Shown here in pieces: positions 8,324 to 18,360 of a stretch of DNA of 64,000 nucleotides. Position 1 is the first letter of the stretch. Each line of letters begins with the position of its first letter. Location of the stretch: assembly GCF_021018805.1 (NCBI RefSeq), contig NW_026960610.1, forward strand, positions 1,798,001 through 1,862,000. Reading direction: 5' to 3'. Made by a program: the position numbers and the translations under genes. Under the pieces are notes generated by a model. It was not told where the DNA came from and did no database searches. It was given only the letters and a program-made list of their open reading frames with translations. The DNA comes from Prinia subflava (taxonomy: Eukaryota > Chordata > Aves > Passeriformes > Cisticolidae).

Positions 8324-9213
8324 TAAGGAAAATGCCGGTCAGTAGTCAAAACCATCCCTATTTGGGAAAGCACATCCCTTCCTAGGAGCCCTAGAATCTC
8401 TTCATGCATTGGCACAACATATAGATGAGCCACAACCACTTGTCCATCTTCAAAGATGATCCGAATAGGATCTGCACTTATTGAGGGAACAGTCAGGCCT
8501 CCTACGCCCACAACGCGGGTATAGGGGGATGTCAAAGGCCAATGAGAAGGCCAATGTAATTTGTTAATTAAAGATATGTCTGCGCCGGTGTCTGGAAGTG
8601 GTTCCACGCCAATAATTTCATCGCCTCGTTGCAGCTTCACTGCAATCCGTGGCCGCTCGTGTAAATCCACTGTAAGGAAAACACTGTGTCCCATAGATCC
8701 AAAGCTCCTAGCTCCGCCTTCGGCTTCCGCAGGCTGCTTTTGGGACTGACGACGTGGCAGGATGTTCTCAAAGGGGATGATCTGAGCAATCTTGCTCCCC
8801 TTTGGGATTGTCACAGGAGGCTGCAGGGCATAAACCATTACTTTTAACTGTCCAGTGTAATTAGCATTGATGACTCCTGGCACCACCATAATACCCTGTT
8901 TGCTCGTGGAGGCTCCTCCTAATATCAAACCTCCACCTGAGGAAACTGTATTATAGATGGGTTCAGAGACATCAGTTGGGATTAGAGTGACTTCCTTATC
9001 TTGCAAGGTGACTTCTTCTGCTGCTGTTATGTCCACACCAACACTTCTCCACGCAGCAGGTCTGGTCCGGTTTAATGAGTCGTTTTTGGGGTCTGGTGGG
9101 CTGAGGCATTGATTTGTGTCTTGGCGCGCTGCCTCGGCGCGCTGGCCGTGAAGTTTCCCTGTTTCCTGCAGACCTCTGTGGCATGGGTGTCCACATTGCA
9201 GTGGTGACACCAA
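8323..9213 (-). CDS. pro: dUTPase-protease, pro (ERV-B)
   Basis: Expressed by -1 shift from gag at 9090-9084, so the true protein begins near 9090. dUTPase segments: VGVDI near 9040, the loop before GGGLILGGAS, and IPKGSKIAQI. The protease has an intact active site LPDTGADISLIN and ends after LLGRDVL. It overlaps gag by about 140 bases and pol by one base. In contrast to ERV-A, the Asp-Thr-Gly triplet is unmodified. Confidence 0.9.
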   Translation of the reverse strand: MVSPLQCGHPCHRGLQETGKLHGQRAEAARQDTNQCLSPPDPKNDSLNRTRPAAWRSVGVDITAAEEVTLQDKEVTLIPTDVSEPIYNTVSSGGGLILGGASTSKQGIMVVPGVINANYTGQLKVMVYALQPPVTIPKGSKIAQIIPFENILPRRQSQKQPAEAEGGARSFGSMGHSVFLTVDLHERPRIAVKLQRGDEIIGVEPLPDTGADISLINKLHWPSHWPLTSPYTRVVGVGGLTVPSISADPIRIIFEDGQVVVAHLYVVPMHEEILGLLGRDVLSQIGMVLTTDRHFP

Positions 9214-11287
9214 ACAGGCTTTTGGCAGGTCCGCCTGAAATGACCCATTTCACCACAGCGGTTGCACTGGGACTTTGCCGCTGATTTTTTGTTATTAGTA
9301 AAACGGTTGAAGGGCTTTCCCGTCAATGCAGCTGCGATAACATGTCCCTGTTGCTGCATTGCGTTTTGCATTGCCGCTGTGAAAGCTGCTGTTTGGTTGG
9401 ACTGTTCTGCTCTTGCTGCTCTCACCAACATTTCGTCCACGCCACAGCCTTGAGGGAGGGAGGCCAGGATGGTTTTCATGTGCGCGTTGGCGTTCTCAAA
9501 TGCCAGAGAACGAAACAGATGGTCTCGCACCTCGTCAGGCAGATCTGGGGCATCCCTCAATGCCGTAGAAAGACGATCAATAAATTGAGCAAACGATTCG
9601 GTGGCTCCCTGTTTGACGTTGGCATAGGATGGAGGCTTCTTTTTGTCTGGCACCAACAGCAAAGCTCTGTAGGCTAGTGACTGGGAGAGTTGATGGATTT
9701 CGATGGGAAAAGTCAGCTGTACATAGGCTCCTTGGCCCGTCAGCATGTCCGGCTGAATCCCATAAAATGGATCTCCCACTATTTGATGCCTGTTGGCTTC
9801 CTCGGTTGCCAGGCATCTCCACTCCCTTTCAAAAATGAGAAACTGAGATGGCGTGAGCAGAAGTGCTGCAATGTTAGAACTGTCAGCAGGGCACAAGAGG
9901 TCAGCAGTGAAGATGTATTGTATAATACTTTTGGAAGCTTCAGCACGAATTCCATACTGACTAACTGTCTGCTTTGCAGATTGCAGTACTTTCCATTCAT
10001 GCGGTTGCCATCTGGCAACGTTCTGCTCAATCACCACAGGGCAAGCTAGAACATTGGCTGCTTCAAAATCCTTATCGAGGATGGCATGTTTTTTAACTTC
10101 GGCCCAGCGGTTCAGAAGCGGATCAGTTTGGTTGGCAGGCAGCGCCATCTGCTGGGCATTGGATGGCAACGCCTGCTGGCTCTGTATTGATGACAGAGGT
10201 TGTATGGTACATGGTTTCTGCGGGAATGTTTTGGATAATTCAAATGTCCTTTGTTCCAGCTGACTTTGCCGGTTAGAGAGCTTAGCAAGCTCTGCTATAA
10301 TTTGCTGCAGCTCCGTTGACCTCTGCGGCTTTTCCGGCGCTTGCGTTGCACAGCTGTTATCCGATTCCAAAACTTCCTCGTCCGAGTCAGATTCTGGCAG
10401 AGGACAGTGAGATGCTTGTGGATGGGTGGCGGGTCCCACTGATGCAGGCTGTGGGGGCGCAGGGATCTCAGGTTGAATCGAATTCGCGTTGTCCGATCCG
10501 GTCATGGGCGCCGCCATGTTCTCTGTTTTTGTTTTCGTCATGTGGGCAGCTGACGTCAGCTCCCGTTCCGGTGGGGAGGGGTTTGGCTCCGCACCGCCGG
10601 TGGCACCGCCTCTAAGTCCGCCTCCTTGCTGCGTCACTTGTGCCCACCCTGCGCCGCCGCCGGTCCCGCCTGCCTCCTCTTTCGCCACGCCCCTCGGGTC
10701 TGGCGGCTGGCTCTCTCCTCCCCTATGCCTTTCTCGCCGAACCGCGGCAAGGACACTTCCGGCTTCTCGCTCGGTCTCTCAACCGCATGGCTGGCTACGT
10801 CTACCACATCATGGAGGGACGAGCAGAGGGGGGCCGCGTTCCCTTTCACCGGATGCGTGGAATTAATTCCGAAAAATCTCGCAACCCTGGATACTTTTTT
10901 CCGCTCTTTCGCTTGGGAAGGAACGGTCTCCGGTTCAGGAGAGCAAGGGGCCGTTCTCTCCAATGCGGAAATCGCGGCTTGGGCAGCTCTGCGCTCCGCG
11001 GCAAAGGTTTGTAGCGTATTTATAATTTTCTTCCACGTGACGCCTAACTCTGAACAGAGTTTTGCGTCTTTTCCCTGTGAAACTACCGAGTCCCACAGTA
11101 AATCTCCGATCTCCTTCCATTCTGTCTCGCTGAACAAAAGCGAGGGCTGCTGTAACTTTCCTTTCTTTTTAGCCCATTGGGCCAGCTGATTTATATCAGA
11201 ATCTCTGATCTTTTTGCCCCGTTTCGAGACAATGGACGCTAACAGCTGCGTGGCAGCTATATAATCGCGTTCCGTGAGTGAATCCAT
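9072..11287 (-). pseudogene. gag: gag, split by one frame break (ERV-B)
   Basis: The matrix part runs from an ATG at 11287 to a stop at 10634; the remainder (proline-rich region, capsid, nucleocapsid) is open from about 10700 to the stop at 9072 in a different frame. The related gag at 60143-60856 reads through the same point in one frame, so a small indel near 10690-10720, beside a GGGG run, is the likely cause. Nucleocapsid has two zinc knuckles: CNRCGEMGHFRRTC and CHHCNVDTHATEVC, both canonical CX2CX4HX4C. The upstream ATG at 11332 is less likely than 11287, which aligns with the ATG at 60143. Confidence 0.85.
9084..9090 (-). promoter_or_regulatory. gag-pro -1 frameshift site CCCAAAA (ERV-B)
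   Basis: In gag register it reads C CCA AAA on the minus strand; slipping to CCC AAA enters pro. It lies four codons before the gag stop. It is a permissible X XXY YYZ site but differs from the GGGAAAC of ERV-A. Confidence 0.7.
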
Positions 11288-11439
11288 CCGCGCCGCTGCT
11301 CTTACCTTCTTTCCACTGACAGCAGGTGGCACTGTCGCCTTCTAAGCAATCCAATCAGCCGACGCTCCCCAGCCTGCCTCGGAATTCCGGACTGTAGTTC
11401 GCGAGTGCACACACACGTCCGAAATCAAGCGAGGACTTC

Positions 11440-11530
11440 CAGCATTTAAGCTAAATCATACACAGCATTGAAGCCAAATAATCCACAGCATTGAAGCTAA
11501 ATAACACACAGCATAGAAGCCTTATATTTC
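11440..11530 (-). repeat. 23-bp tandem repeat in ERV-B leader
   Basis: About four imperfect copies of a 23-bp unit (core acagcattgaagc on the plus strand) between the primer binding site and gag. The homologous leader of ERV-I contains only one comparable unit. Confidence 0.75.
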
Positions 11531-11556
11531 AATAAAATCCAGGGCTCTGTCTCTAA

Positions 11557-11569
11557 GTTTCGGGCGCCA
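11557..11569 (-). promoter_or_regulatory. primer binding site, tRNA-Lys type (ERV-B)
   Basis: Minus strand TGGCGCCCGAAAC, next to the LTR end ACAACA. The first 11 bases match the complement of the 3' end of tRNA-Lys3 (TGGCGCCCGAA...), after which the match decays. Confidence 0.8.
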
Positions 11570-11570
11570 C

Positions 11571-11700
11571 TGTTGTCGAACCCTGGAAAGACTGGGGACT
11601 AGAGTAACGTGAGACCAAACCAGTATGGGTGATCCATTGATCCCAGGCATCAGCATGATTGCTGCTCTTCAACATTGTATTTGCCTGACTCAGGCAAGGC
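11571..11700 (-). repeat. 5' LTR of ERV-B, R-U5 part
   Basis: Ends ...CGACAACA one base before the primer binding site. Short blocks (GGTCT..ACGTTACTC, TAGTCCC) resemble the end of the LTR at 59446-59832; AATACAA may be a decayed poly(A) signal. I could not find the U3 sequence seen at 3995-4251 further up, so the LTR is probably truncated or rearranged; the upper limit is approximate. Confidence 0.5.
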
Positions 11701-12499
11701 CAATTGCCTAAGGACAGAGCAACTAGGCACCCTGAAAGGGATTATCAGGAGATGCAGTGGCCAAACACAAGGTATCTTGTCCTGTAACATTTGCTAAGGT
11801 TACCCAAACATTTGGTTTTGGTTGGTTAAGAGGCCGTGTCTGAGCACTAGAAACAATTCCCAGTAAATACCATAATAGTCGGGAAAGCATAATTTATCCT
11901 TATTCTCAATAGCAGTAAGCTACTGCTCTGGAGTAATTTCCAGTTGTTCAGGTAGACCAAACTTATATCCACACATTAATCGTTGAATTTGTGCCTTCTT
12001 TCTGGTGCATCTCATTGGATCACATTGACAGCAAGTACCTCTCTTTTTATGTGAGATGCACAGTACCACAGTATCCCACATTCAACAGATTTGCATTCAA
12101 CCCAGGCTTGATGATGCCCAGTATGACAAACTGTAGTGGTTTCAAGTTTACTTGTCTCTGCTAAATTTAGTGTAGTGGTTTAAGTGAGGGGTTTTTTTGC
12201 TGTGAGATAGGATTAAGAGAAAAAAAGGCAGGCAGGCTTAACTTAAACAGATTTAACACATACTAAAAAGAAGGAAATAAGAATCAAAATGAAACTTTTA
12301 AAACACTTTTCTTTCCTCTACAAGTGTTCACATTTTAACTAATAATATAAAGAGACAAAACTTGTGATTTTTAGTTAGTTTTACTATTTAAAAATAATCT
12401 TTTATCGGTTCTTTGGGAGAGGAGTCTTTCTTAGAGTCCTATGGAGACATCTCTCTTGGATTCCCATTTCCGAAATTCGGTGATAAAATGTCTTTTGCC
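11701..12499. other. unclassified sequence with a short Cys-rich minus frame
   Basis: No element recognised. On the minus strand, 12150-11935 reads as two adjoining frames rich in Cys and His (for example VCHTGHH and CCQCDPMRCTRKK) separated by one frame change. It may be an old viral fragment, but I cannot name it. Confidence 0.3.
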
Positions 12500-13060
12500 C
12501 TCTGAAAAACCTTGTGCCAGAAGCAGAAGAAGAGTCAGGAGTCACCAGTTCAGGTTTTCCAAGGTGGTTTATTCTTTCTTAACTCACAGTTCTTTCTGTG
12601 CTCCGCCAAGGTTCCTGCTGTGGCAGAGAACACGTGGCAACTCCTCCCAGGTCCGGCAATCTCAGCCCTTTTGTACCATTCCTCTGACCCAACCATTATC
12701 CACAACGTATTCCTTATTTACAGTTAATTACCAATACCTATCACCTATGCTAACCATGTCACCTCTACTCTAAACCAATCCCTTCTGACCCAGCACTGCA
12801 GAAGATGGAGGGCAAGAACAAGAAGGAAGAACAGGTCCATGCCCTGATTCCTCCATCTTGGCTTCTCAGCCTCCATTCTGAGAAACCCCAAATTCTACTT
12901 TTTCAGCCTGTGATAAACTAACTTCTGCTCATTTCACACTCTTGAGACTTGTAATTCCTCCTGGACTCGGTGCCAAGGTTTCCAACTCCCCTGTACAGGT
13001 TCCAAACCTCCTGCTTGGGTCCCAGACCTCTCCAGGGCGATCTGAGAGATGACTCCAACA
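12500..13060 (-). repeat. solo LTR, family d, minus orientation
   Basis: Begins TGTTGGAGTC on the minus strand at 13060. It matches the plus-strand LTR at 49064-49871 in several blocks: the start, the GATTGGTTTAGAGTAGA block, the GGTTGGGTCA block and GAATAAAC(A/C)ACCTTG near its end. The lower boundary is approximate. Confidence 0.7.
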
Positions 13061-14499
13061 CATCGCTATAAAAAGAACAGTCTTCTGGTGGGTCTTATGT
13101 TACGAATCGGCAGCTGCTTGAAAGAAACTTTTGCAAACTGTGAAATCTTACTTATTAGTAGCCTTTTTTATGGCTTCATATGGGCCTATTAGCTTATTAG
13201 GGGTACTGTTTAAGGATGCCTTTTCTAGTATAAAACAAAGATTTTTTTTTCTCTATTTCTAAAATCATCTTTATCTCTAAAACTAGAGATTTCCTTTTTC
13301 CCTAGGAGCAAAGGGTTTCATGTCAGTTTTTTTCTCCCTCTATTCAAAATTCTCTATTAAATTCTCAATTATATTAGTCTACAACTTTTAATTAGAGCTA
13401 CGCCTCTTCCCTAAACAGCATTCATATGTTACAGCAACTAGTCTATTTTCTATGGTTTCACTAGAGAAATTTTAGCCAATGAGGCAACTCCTCAATCTCC
13501 TGTCCTACTTAGGACTTTCACTCTCTCTTTACTGACTTTATACTGTGTCTTCTCTACGTTCACTTTGTCCCTTTTTTTCTCACTCACGGAAGGGTTAGTG
13601 CTCTGGAAGTTTCATTTTGTGCCAAAAGAGTTAACATTCTCACCCGGGCCTGCAGATGGTTACGTGATCTCTGCCGGGCAGCAGCTGCAAGGATCTTAAA
13701 GCCATGCTGATGGGGGGAGGCCCAGAAATGGCAGCCAGGATCTCAGCAGCCAGGCAGGCTGATGGATGTGCCCCCCTCTACTCCTCTGTCTCATCTGGGG
13801 CGGCCCAGCTCAGACCTGCTCCCTGGGGCCCCCAGGGGCAGAAACATCTCCCTCGGCCCTGGTTGGCTCAGGGGTAGGCTTTAAAAGTTTGCCAGATGTT
13901 AAGCTGCAGCCTCCCCCTCCCCTGCCGGCAGCCAATGGGGGCCCCAGAAGCATGGCATGACCAGGGCTGGCTCCCCCCCACAAGGGGGAGTGGTGGGGCC
14001 TGGCTATCCTGGGCCACTCCACAGAGCAGCCCTGACTCAGTGTTACCTGCTGGCAAGCCAGAAGGAAAAGAGACGGCTTGGACACAATCAGGATCTATAT
14101 GAGTATTTTCCAAAGTCGCATTTAGTGTCCTCAGTAGTTAAACAATGTATTAGTATCTAAAAGTGGCCTCTAATAAGTGTCTGTCCCTTCTAAAACAATT
14201 CTAAGGTCTTAACAAGGCAGTATTCTATATTCCTCTTTAACTGAAACCCAACTGTTAACCCATAACACAAACTAAACAAGGGAAGGAGAGAAGCAGTTCT
14301 GCATTAAGTTCTAGCTCAAAAACAGTAACTATTTGGCTAGAGTCCATCAAAGAACAATTCAAAAAGTTGAAAACATTAAAGGACTTTCTGCAGTCTCTCA
14401 GCAGGGGTACCATCGCTGGCTCCCCCCCTCCCGCTAAGAACTTAAGAGACATTTATCCACCCAAACTGTTTTTTCTGCTTTCTAGGTTAAAGTGTCATG
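13061..14499. other. no gene recognised; AT-rich then GC-rich tract
   Basis: 13061-13630 is AT-rich with no supported frame. 13640-14080 is GC-rich with short overlapping frames and no family similarity. It lies between the family-d LTR and the protease fragment of ERV-E, where degraded pol or env of ERV-E would be expected, but I see no RT, integrase or Env motif. Confidence 0.4.
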
Positions 14500-14895
14500 C
14501 CCTTCAATGACCCCCATTAAAAATTTTGTTGAATTCTAAAACCCCACTGGGAGAGAACAACCCTCACCCACAAAACTAGGGGGACAGACAGCACAAAAGG
14601 TTTGACTGTAGCAATTCGCACCAAGTGTCAGCTTTGCAGGCTTTGACTATTCCCACCCATGCCCGAGAGCATCTGAGGCAGTCATTAATGGCCGATCACT
14701 TGGCCATTGGCTTTTTGAGATAACAGTCATAATAGTACCAGTATCAATGAGACCTGTTAAAAACATCTTTGCCTTTCAAGTCACTTTGCATTGGCATGTG
14801 GGACGCTGAGATGTGGAACCAAACCTGGCTCCCCTCTGTTCAGCTATCGGGGGTGCAGATAGGGGTACTGCCGGGAAAGGTATGAGTTGGGCTAT
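14500..14895 (-). pseudogene. pro: dUTPase end and protease fragment (ERV-E)
   Basis: Continues the dUTPase from the other side of the inserted LTR (IAQLIPF) and runs into a protease segment with LIDTGTIMTVISKSQWPS, near 14775-14710. The catalytic Asp-Thr-Gly is present but the following Ala-Asp pair is lost, and a stop (TAG) follows near 14650. A decayed relative of the proteases of ERV-A and ERV-B. Confidence 0.75.
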
Positions 14896-15636
14896 TGTCT
14901 TGGTTTGGAAAGACAGGTATCTGTCAGAGAAAACTGGAGTTTACCTAGGAATGGAGAATGTAAAAACTCTCTCCCTCCAAATTATTACAATTTTGCAATT
15001 AGGAGCTTTCAGGCAAAAAATATGGGAGTAGGAATAACAGTTCTTTACAAGGAATATTTTAAAAAATACAAATGCAGTAGTACAAAAACCAAACAAGTAA
15101 ACAAAAGTCCTAGAAAACCCTGAGAGAGTCAGAGATACGACCTGACACCCTGTTGTCAGGGTGTTGGAAGCAGTCCAAATAAGTCCTCCTGGAGTAACAG
15201 ATGTGGTTCTGTGAAGTAGAGATGATCCTGTAGAAAAAAAGAGTTAAGTGCTGGCGAGATGGGTCCAGTCTTCCTCCAAGGATTCAGTGGAAAAACTGGC
15301 TAAATTGGTGTTTGGGATTGCTGGTTTTATGCCGGTGGAAAGGCTTTGGCTCCTCCCATTGAGTGGAGCATCTCACAATGGAATGAAGTAATGTTATCAG
15401 TCATGTGAGAGGCCTTAAATGGCCCATTCACAGGTGATATCCCTCGGAGGAGGATGGGTGGAGGAAGAGATAAGAAGGCACTACCATATCTGGTGTTATC
15501 AGTTGTCCCATTAACAGAAGGCATCCGCCCTCTTCCCCCCCTAGAGTTACAAGAGATAAAGAACAATATCTCCCAACTGGTTTCAACAGATGAAAATAGA
15601 ATACACATTTTTGGTTACATTTTTCAACCCAAGACA
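14896..15636. repeat. solo LTR (741 bp) inside the ERV-E dUTPase
   Basis: TGTCTTGGTTTGG...CCCAAGACA with an imperfect 5-bp duplication (gctat/gatat). Closely related to the LTR at 33950-34677. It splits the dUTPase coding region exactly before IAQL. I could not decide its transcriptional direction. Confidence 0.85.
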
Positions 15637-15867
15637 GATATATTGCTCCTGGCTGGGACCACACAGGGCAGCTGAGGGGTCCAAGCCATGATCATTATCT
15701 CCCCAACCGTGTCAGAGTCAATGACTCCTGGCAGGACAAACAATCCTGTTATCGAGGTAGATGATCTACCTATGAGCAAGACGTGGTAACTGGGTTCTAA
15801 GGGCCCACAGATTCCTGTAGGGAGACAAAAAACTGAGCAATCACACAACCTTACTGTGATATTGGTT
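15637..15867 (-). pseudogene. pro: dUTPase fragment (ERV-E)
   Basis: Minus-strand frame with LPTGICGPL, LIGRSS and VLPGVIDSDTVGEI, which line up with the GPLG, MGRSS and HTGLIDADFSGQI segments of the ERV-A dUTPase. It is bounded by two LTR insertions and is part of the Pro polyprotein of ERV-E. Confidence 0.82.
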
Positions 15868-15873
15868 GATATG

Positions 15874-16200
15874 TGTTGCTGTGAGCCTCGCTCGAAAAGA
15901 CACACGGAGTCAGGAATTTGAGAGAGCAGAAAGCAGCAGGGGAGAATCCCGGCTTTGTTTATTACTTCTTATTATATACTTTTAGCAAGGTGACCATGGA
16001 TTGGAGAGTGGTATTCCCACCTCTCAACTACATTGGTCAAAAGGACTGTCACACACTCATTCTTCCCCTTGGAGAAGAATGTGAAAACAATGATAATGTT
16101 TACAAAACATAACTGTTGTTTATGTGAAACGAGCGTGAGAAGGTGCAAACTTCTACTTTAATATGAATGCTCAGCAAACTAGGACAATCTCATGGCGACA
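15874..16200 (-). repeat. solo LTR, ERV-A family, perfect 6-bp duplication
   Basis: 327 bp, minus orientation, flanked by gatatg at 15868-15873 and 16201-16206. It shares the GGTGGAATTCC/GGGAATACC block and the AATAAA region with the ERV-A LTR. Inserted in the N-terminal part of ERV-E pro. Confidence 0.88.
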
Positions 16201-16206
16201 GATATG

Positions 16207-16511
16207 TCCAGTCCTGCACTTCCTGGAGTTGCTGCACGTAGGTTGGTTATGGTCTGGTGGGTGGGGGCTGGGCCAGTTGGAAGCTGAAAGTTGCTCCTGG
16301 TTGGCTCTGTGTGACCTGTGGGATTTGTGTCTGCACCCGTTGCCGTCCCATGCTGTGAGATGAGTTTTCCTGTAAAGACTGGCCATTTTGGTGAAACTTA
16401 GAGCAGCACTGATTAGCAAAGTCAGGGCAAAGTCTCTGTCCTTAAGTGATGTGTTTCAACGTGGGTCCAGAGTGTTTTTAGCCCCACGAAGGTGCATCAC
16501 ACTCTGAGGGC
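16207..16511 (-). pseudogene. gag 3' end / pro 5' end fragment (ERV-E)
   Basis: Minus-strand Gln/Pro-rich reading (QIPQVTQSQPGATF, QLAQPPPTRP), preceded by a Cys-containing segment LCPDFANQCC. It sits where the Gag nucleocapsid tail and Pro N-terminus belong. Stops are present. Assignment is by position. Confidence 0.5.
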
Positions 16512-16941
16512 TGCCCACAGCCTCTCAGAAATGGCTTATGAAAAATAGTGAGATGGCATGGTCGGAGGTGTTTGGAAAAGCAAAAGGTCTTAATTAAGAC
16601 AAAAATAACAAACCGTACAAAACAAAAGAGTAAGCTGTGCAAAGTGCAGGGAGGTTGGTCCCTTACACCTGCTAAGACACCCCAAAAATGCACCAAGAGA
16701 CTCTGTGCTCTCCTTTAAGTATTTAATGATCTAGGAGGGGATTTTGGCATCTTGCCCAATAGAAATAGCTACAGGTCTTGAGTTACATTTCAAGGATCCA
16801 ACAGGTGCCTTTGTGCTGGAACTGGGCCAATTATGGTGAGAAGAACATCAAAGTTTCTGGTTCTTTGCCTTATAAGATATGGGGTGAAAAACTCTTTCCT
16901 TTTATGGAAACACCTGTTAAGGTGGGGGATGCACTGCTACA
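16512..16941 (-). repeat. solo LTR, family e
   Basis: Minus strand TGTAGCAGTGC...GGGCA. Matches 52518-52949 over its length (CTGTAGGAACC-type blocks, CAATAGAAATAGCTACA, GGAAACACCTG). No clear target duplication. Inserted in ERV-E gag. Confidence 0.7.
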
Positions 16942-17511
16942 CTTAAGGGCTTTCTTTTTTATCTGTAACTAATTATTATGCATATCCAAAGGGAATAAGT
17001 CCAGATCTTTTTTTGGGCTGGGGTCAAAAGACTCTCCTTCAGTGCTGTAAGTGATAAGCATTCAGTGGCTCTGGGGTCACTGGTGGTATAGCGATGGGAC
17101 TGTATGTGGCGACTGGGCTCTATCCCTGGCACTTGTTGGGGAGGGCATGAGGACAGGGGACGGGGAGTGGGACCTGGGCAGGTTTTCGTCCGACATGGCT
17201 GCTGTGGCCGTCTCAGTGGTAGCCTCGCAGGCTGCCTTCCTCCCTCCCACTTTTTTAATCGGGTCCATGACCGCTCTCCAAGAAGGAAGCATTTGTAGCT
17301 GTGGCTCATGGCCTGGCAGCGTAGCCATGTCATAAAGCTTTGCACCGGCCTTGTCTCAGTAGCGGAGGGTAAAAATAGAAGAAGGAGTGGTATCAAGAAA
17401 CATGCATGACAACCATCATAGAAGTGACTTACGGTCCTGTTTTAGGATGAGGGAGCCATGCTTGCTTAGAAGGGCGAGCGTGGTTTCATTAACGTCTCTC
17501 TCGTCGGACAT
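16942..17511 (-). pseudogene. gag: gag 5' part, matrix-like (ERV-E)
   Basis: ATG at 17511 begins MSDERDVNETTLALLSKHG, a short matrix-like start, and a GTAAGT donor-like hexamer follows at 17432-17427. After frame changes it continues with LPSWRAVMDPIKKVGG and, near 17035-16970, FDPSPKKDLDLFPLD before a stop. The acidic/proline segment before the break resembles the region ahead of capsid in betaretroviral Gag. No intact frame. Confidence 0.55.
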
Positions 17512-17652
17512 GTTCTGTCCCATACTCTAGTTCCCCTGGCTCACCTGTCACGTCACAGCGTACAGGAGATTGTGAGCCCAAATGCGGTTCTCTCACTGTC
17601 ATGATCAGTTCCAGAGGCTTGTCGATTGCCGTCAGGTAGGTCAATCCTTCTC

Positions 17653-17670
17653 CTTTCACACGGAGCACCA
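17653..17670 (-). promoter_or_regulatory. candidate primer binding site (ERV-E)
   Basis: Minus strand TGGTGCTCCGTGTGAAAG, eight bases after the LTR end. It begins TGG as required, but I cannot match it to a specific tRNA. Confidence 0.45.
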
Positions 17671-17678
17671 ATTATCGA

Positions 17679-17998
17679 TGATTATCTGATAGAGAGATGG
17701 GGAAGACTGGTGATCAGAATCCATTTTTTACTGTGGGCTACATATACTTATATACCATTCCAGGAAGGCTAGTAATTTTTTACTACAATGATTAGGTTAA
17801 ACATCACACAAACTTATACATTTTGCAACATCTCTTGCTTACAGAAGTTGATTCAATCTTCTGTTCCTGTTGCCAGTCTTGATCCAATCTTCTTGTAATC
17901 TTCAAAGCTCTGTTCTTGCCAAGGCATCTTGGTTATCAAACTGACTATATTAATTAAATTCACAGTACTCTGTCCTGTGGGTCCCAATATCTCCTACA
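17679..17998 (-). repeat. 5' LTR of ERV-E (about 320 bp)
   Basis: Minus strand TGTAGGAGATATTGG...CAGATAATCA, with TATATAAG near 17745-17752. The size fits the other 6-bp-duplication families here. No matching 3' LTR was found. Confidence 0.55.
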
Positions 17999-18360
17999 CA
18001 TCCAGACTAGATCCTGTAATTAAAACATGATCCATCCCCATCTGCCACAAGAAACTAATACCTCGTTCCACTGTACACCAATTTCTGAGGAACAGCACTA
18101 AGTCAGCAGCATCTGCATATGCTGTTAAAACTGCTGCACCCAACCTTTTGTATAGTGTAGGTGCAGCAGCATCCTGGCCATCAGAACCCCTGATATTTTG
18201 TAATTGAGCATATCCCCATTGTATCTGATCCTCACTGGCTGTAGGGCTTAATAGATCTTTTTCACACATTAATAAGTGGAAGTGCCACTATCCAAAGCTT
18301 GCAAAATCCATGTCAGTATGCCTTCCCCACTCTTCTTCTTGCAGACCTCTAGAAATTCCC
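17999..18360 (-). other. unidentified minus-strand frame beside ERV-E LTR
   Basis: An open run of 91 codons (18269-17994) containing GYAQLQNIRGSDGQDAAAP and LYKRLGAAVLTAYADAADL. It ends at the LTR edge, so it may belong to an older element into which ERV-E inserted. I do not recognise the family. Confidence 0.35.

Larger units (their letters stand above)
3995..11700 (-). mobile_element. ERV-B: near-complete provirus with alpharetrovirus-like env
   Basis: Reading on the minus strand: R-U5 of a 5' LTR, primer binding site, leader with tandem repeats, gag, pro (dUTPase-protease), pol, env, polypurine tract and the first 257 bp of the 3' LTR. The 3' LTR is cut at 3995 by the ERV-A insertion. Only gag carries a clear reading-frame break. 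The upper limit of the 5' LTR is not resolved; 11700 is an estimate from where similarity to the related LTR at 59446 fades. Confidence 0.9.
14500..17998 (-). mobile_element. ERV-E: decayed betaretrovirus-like provirus with three LTR insertions
   Basis: Minus-strand order: LTR (17998-17679), candidate primer site, matrix-like start of gag, gag fragments, dUTPase, protease. Three LTRs interrupt it at 16512-16941, 15874-16200 and 14896-15636. Pol and env are not recognisable. The order of domains across the interruptions is preserved, so these are clean insertions. Confidence 0.75.

Noticed and set aside
8323..8340. ERV-B pol starting at its own GTG/ATG
   Set aside because: No start context; pro and pol are in -1 register and overlap, as expected for frameshifting even though the heptamer is poor.
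10489..11189. Plus-strand frames of 100-190 codons
   Set aside because: They are antisense shadows of ERV-B gag, which has zinc knuckles and matrix homology in its own frames.
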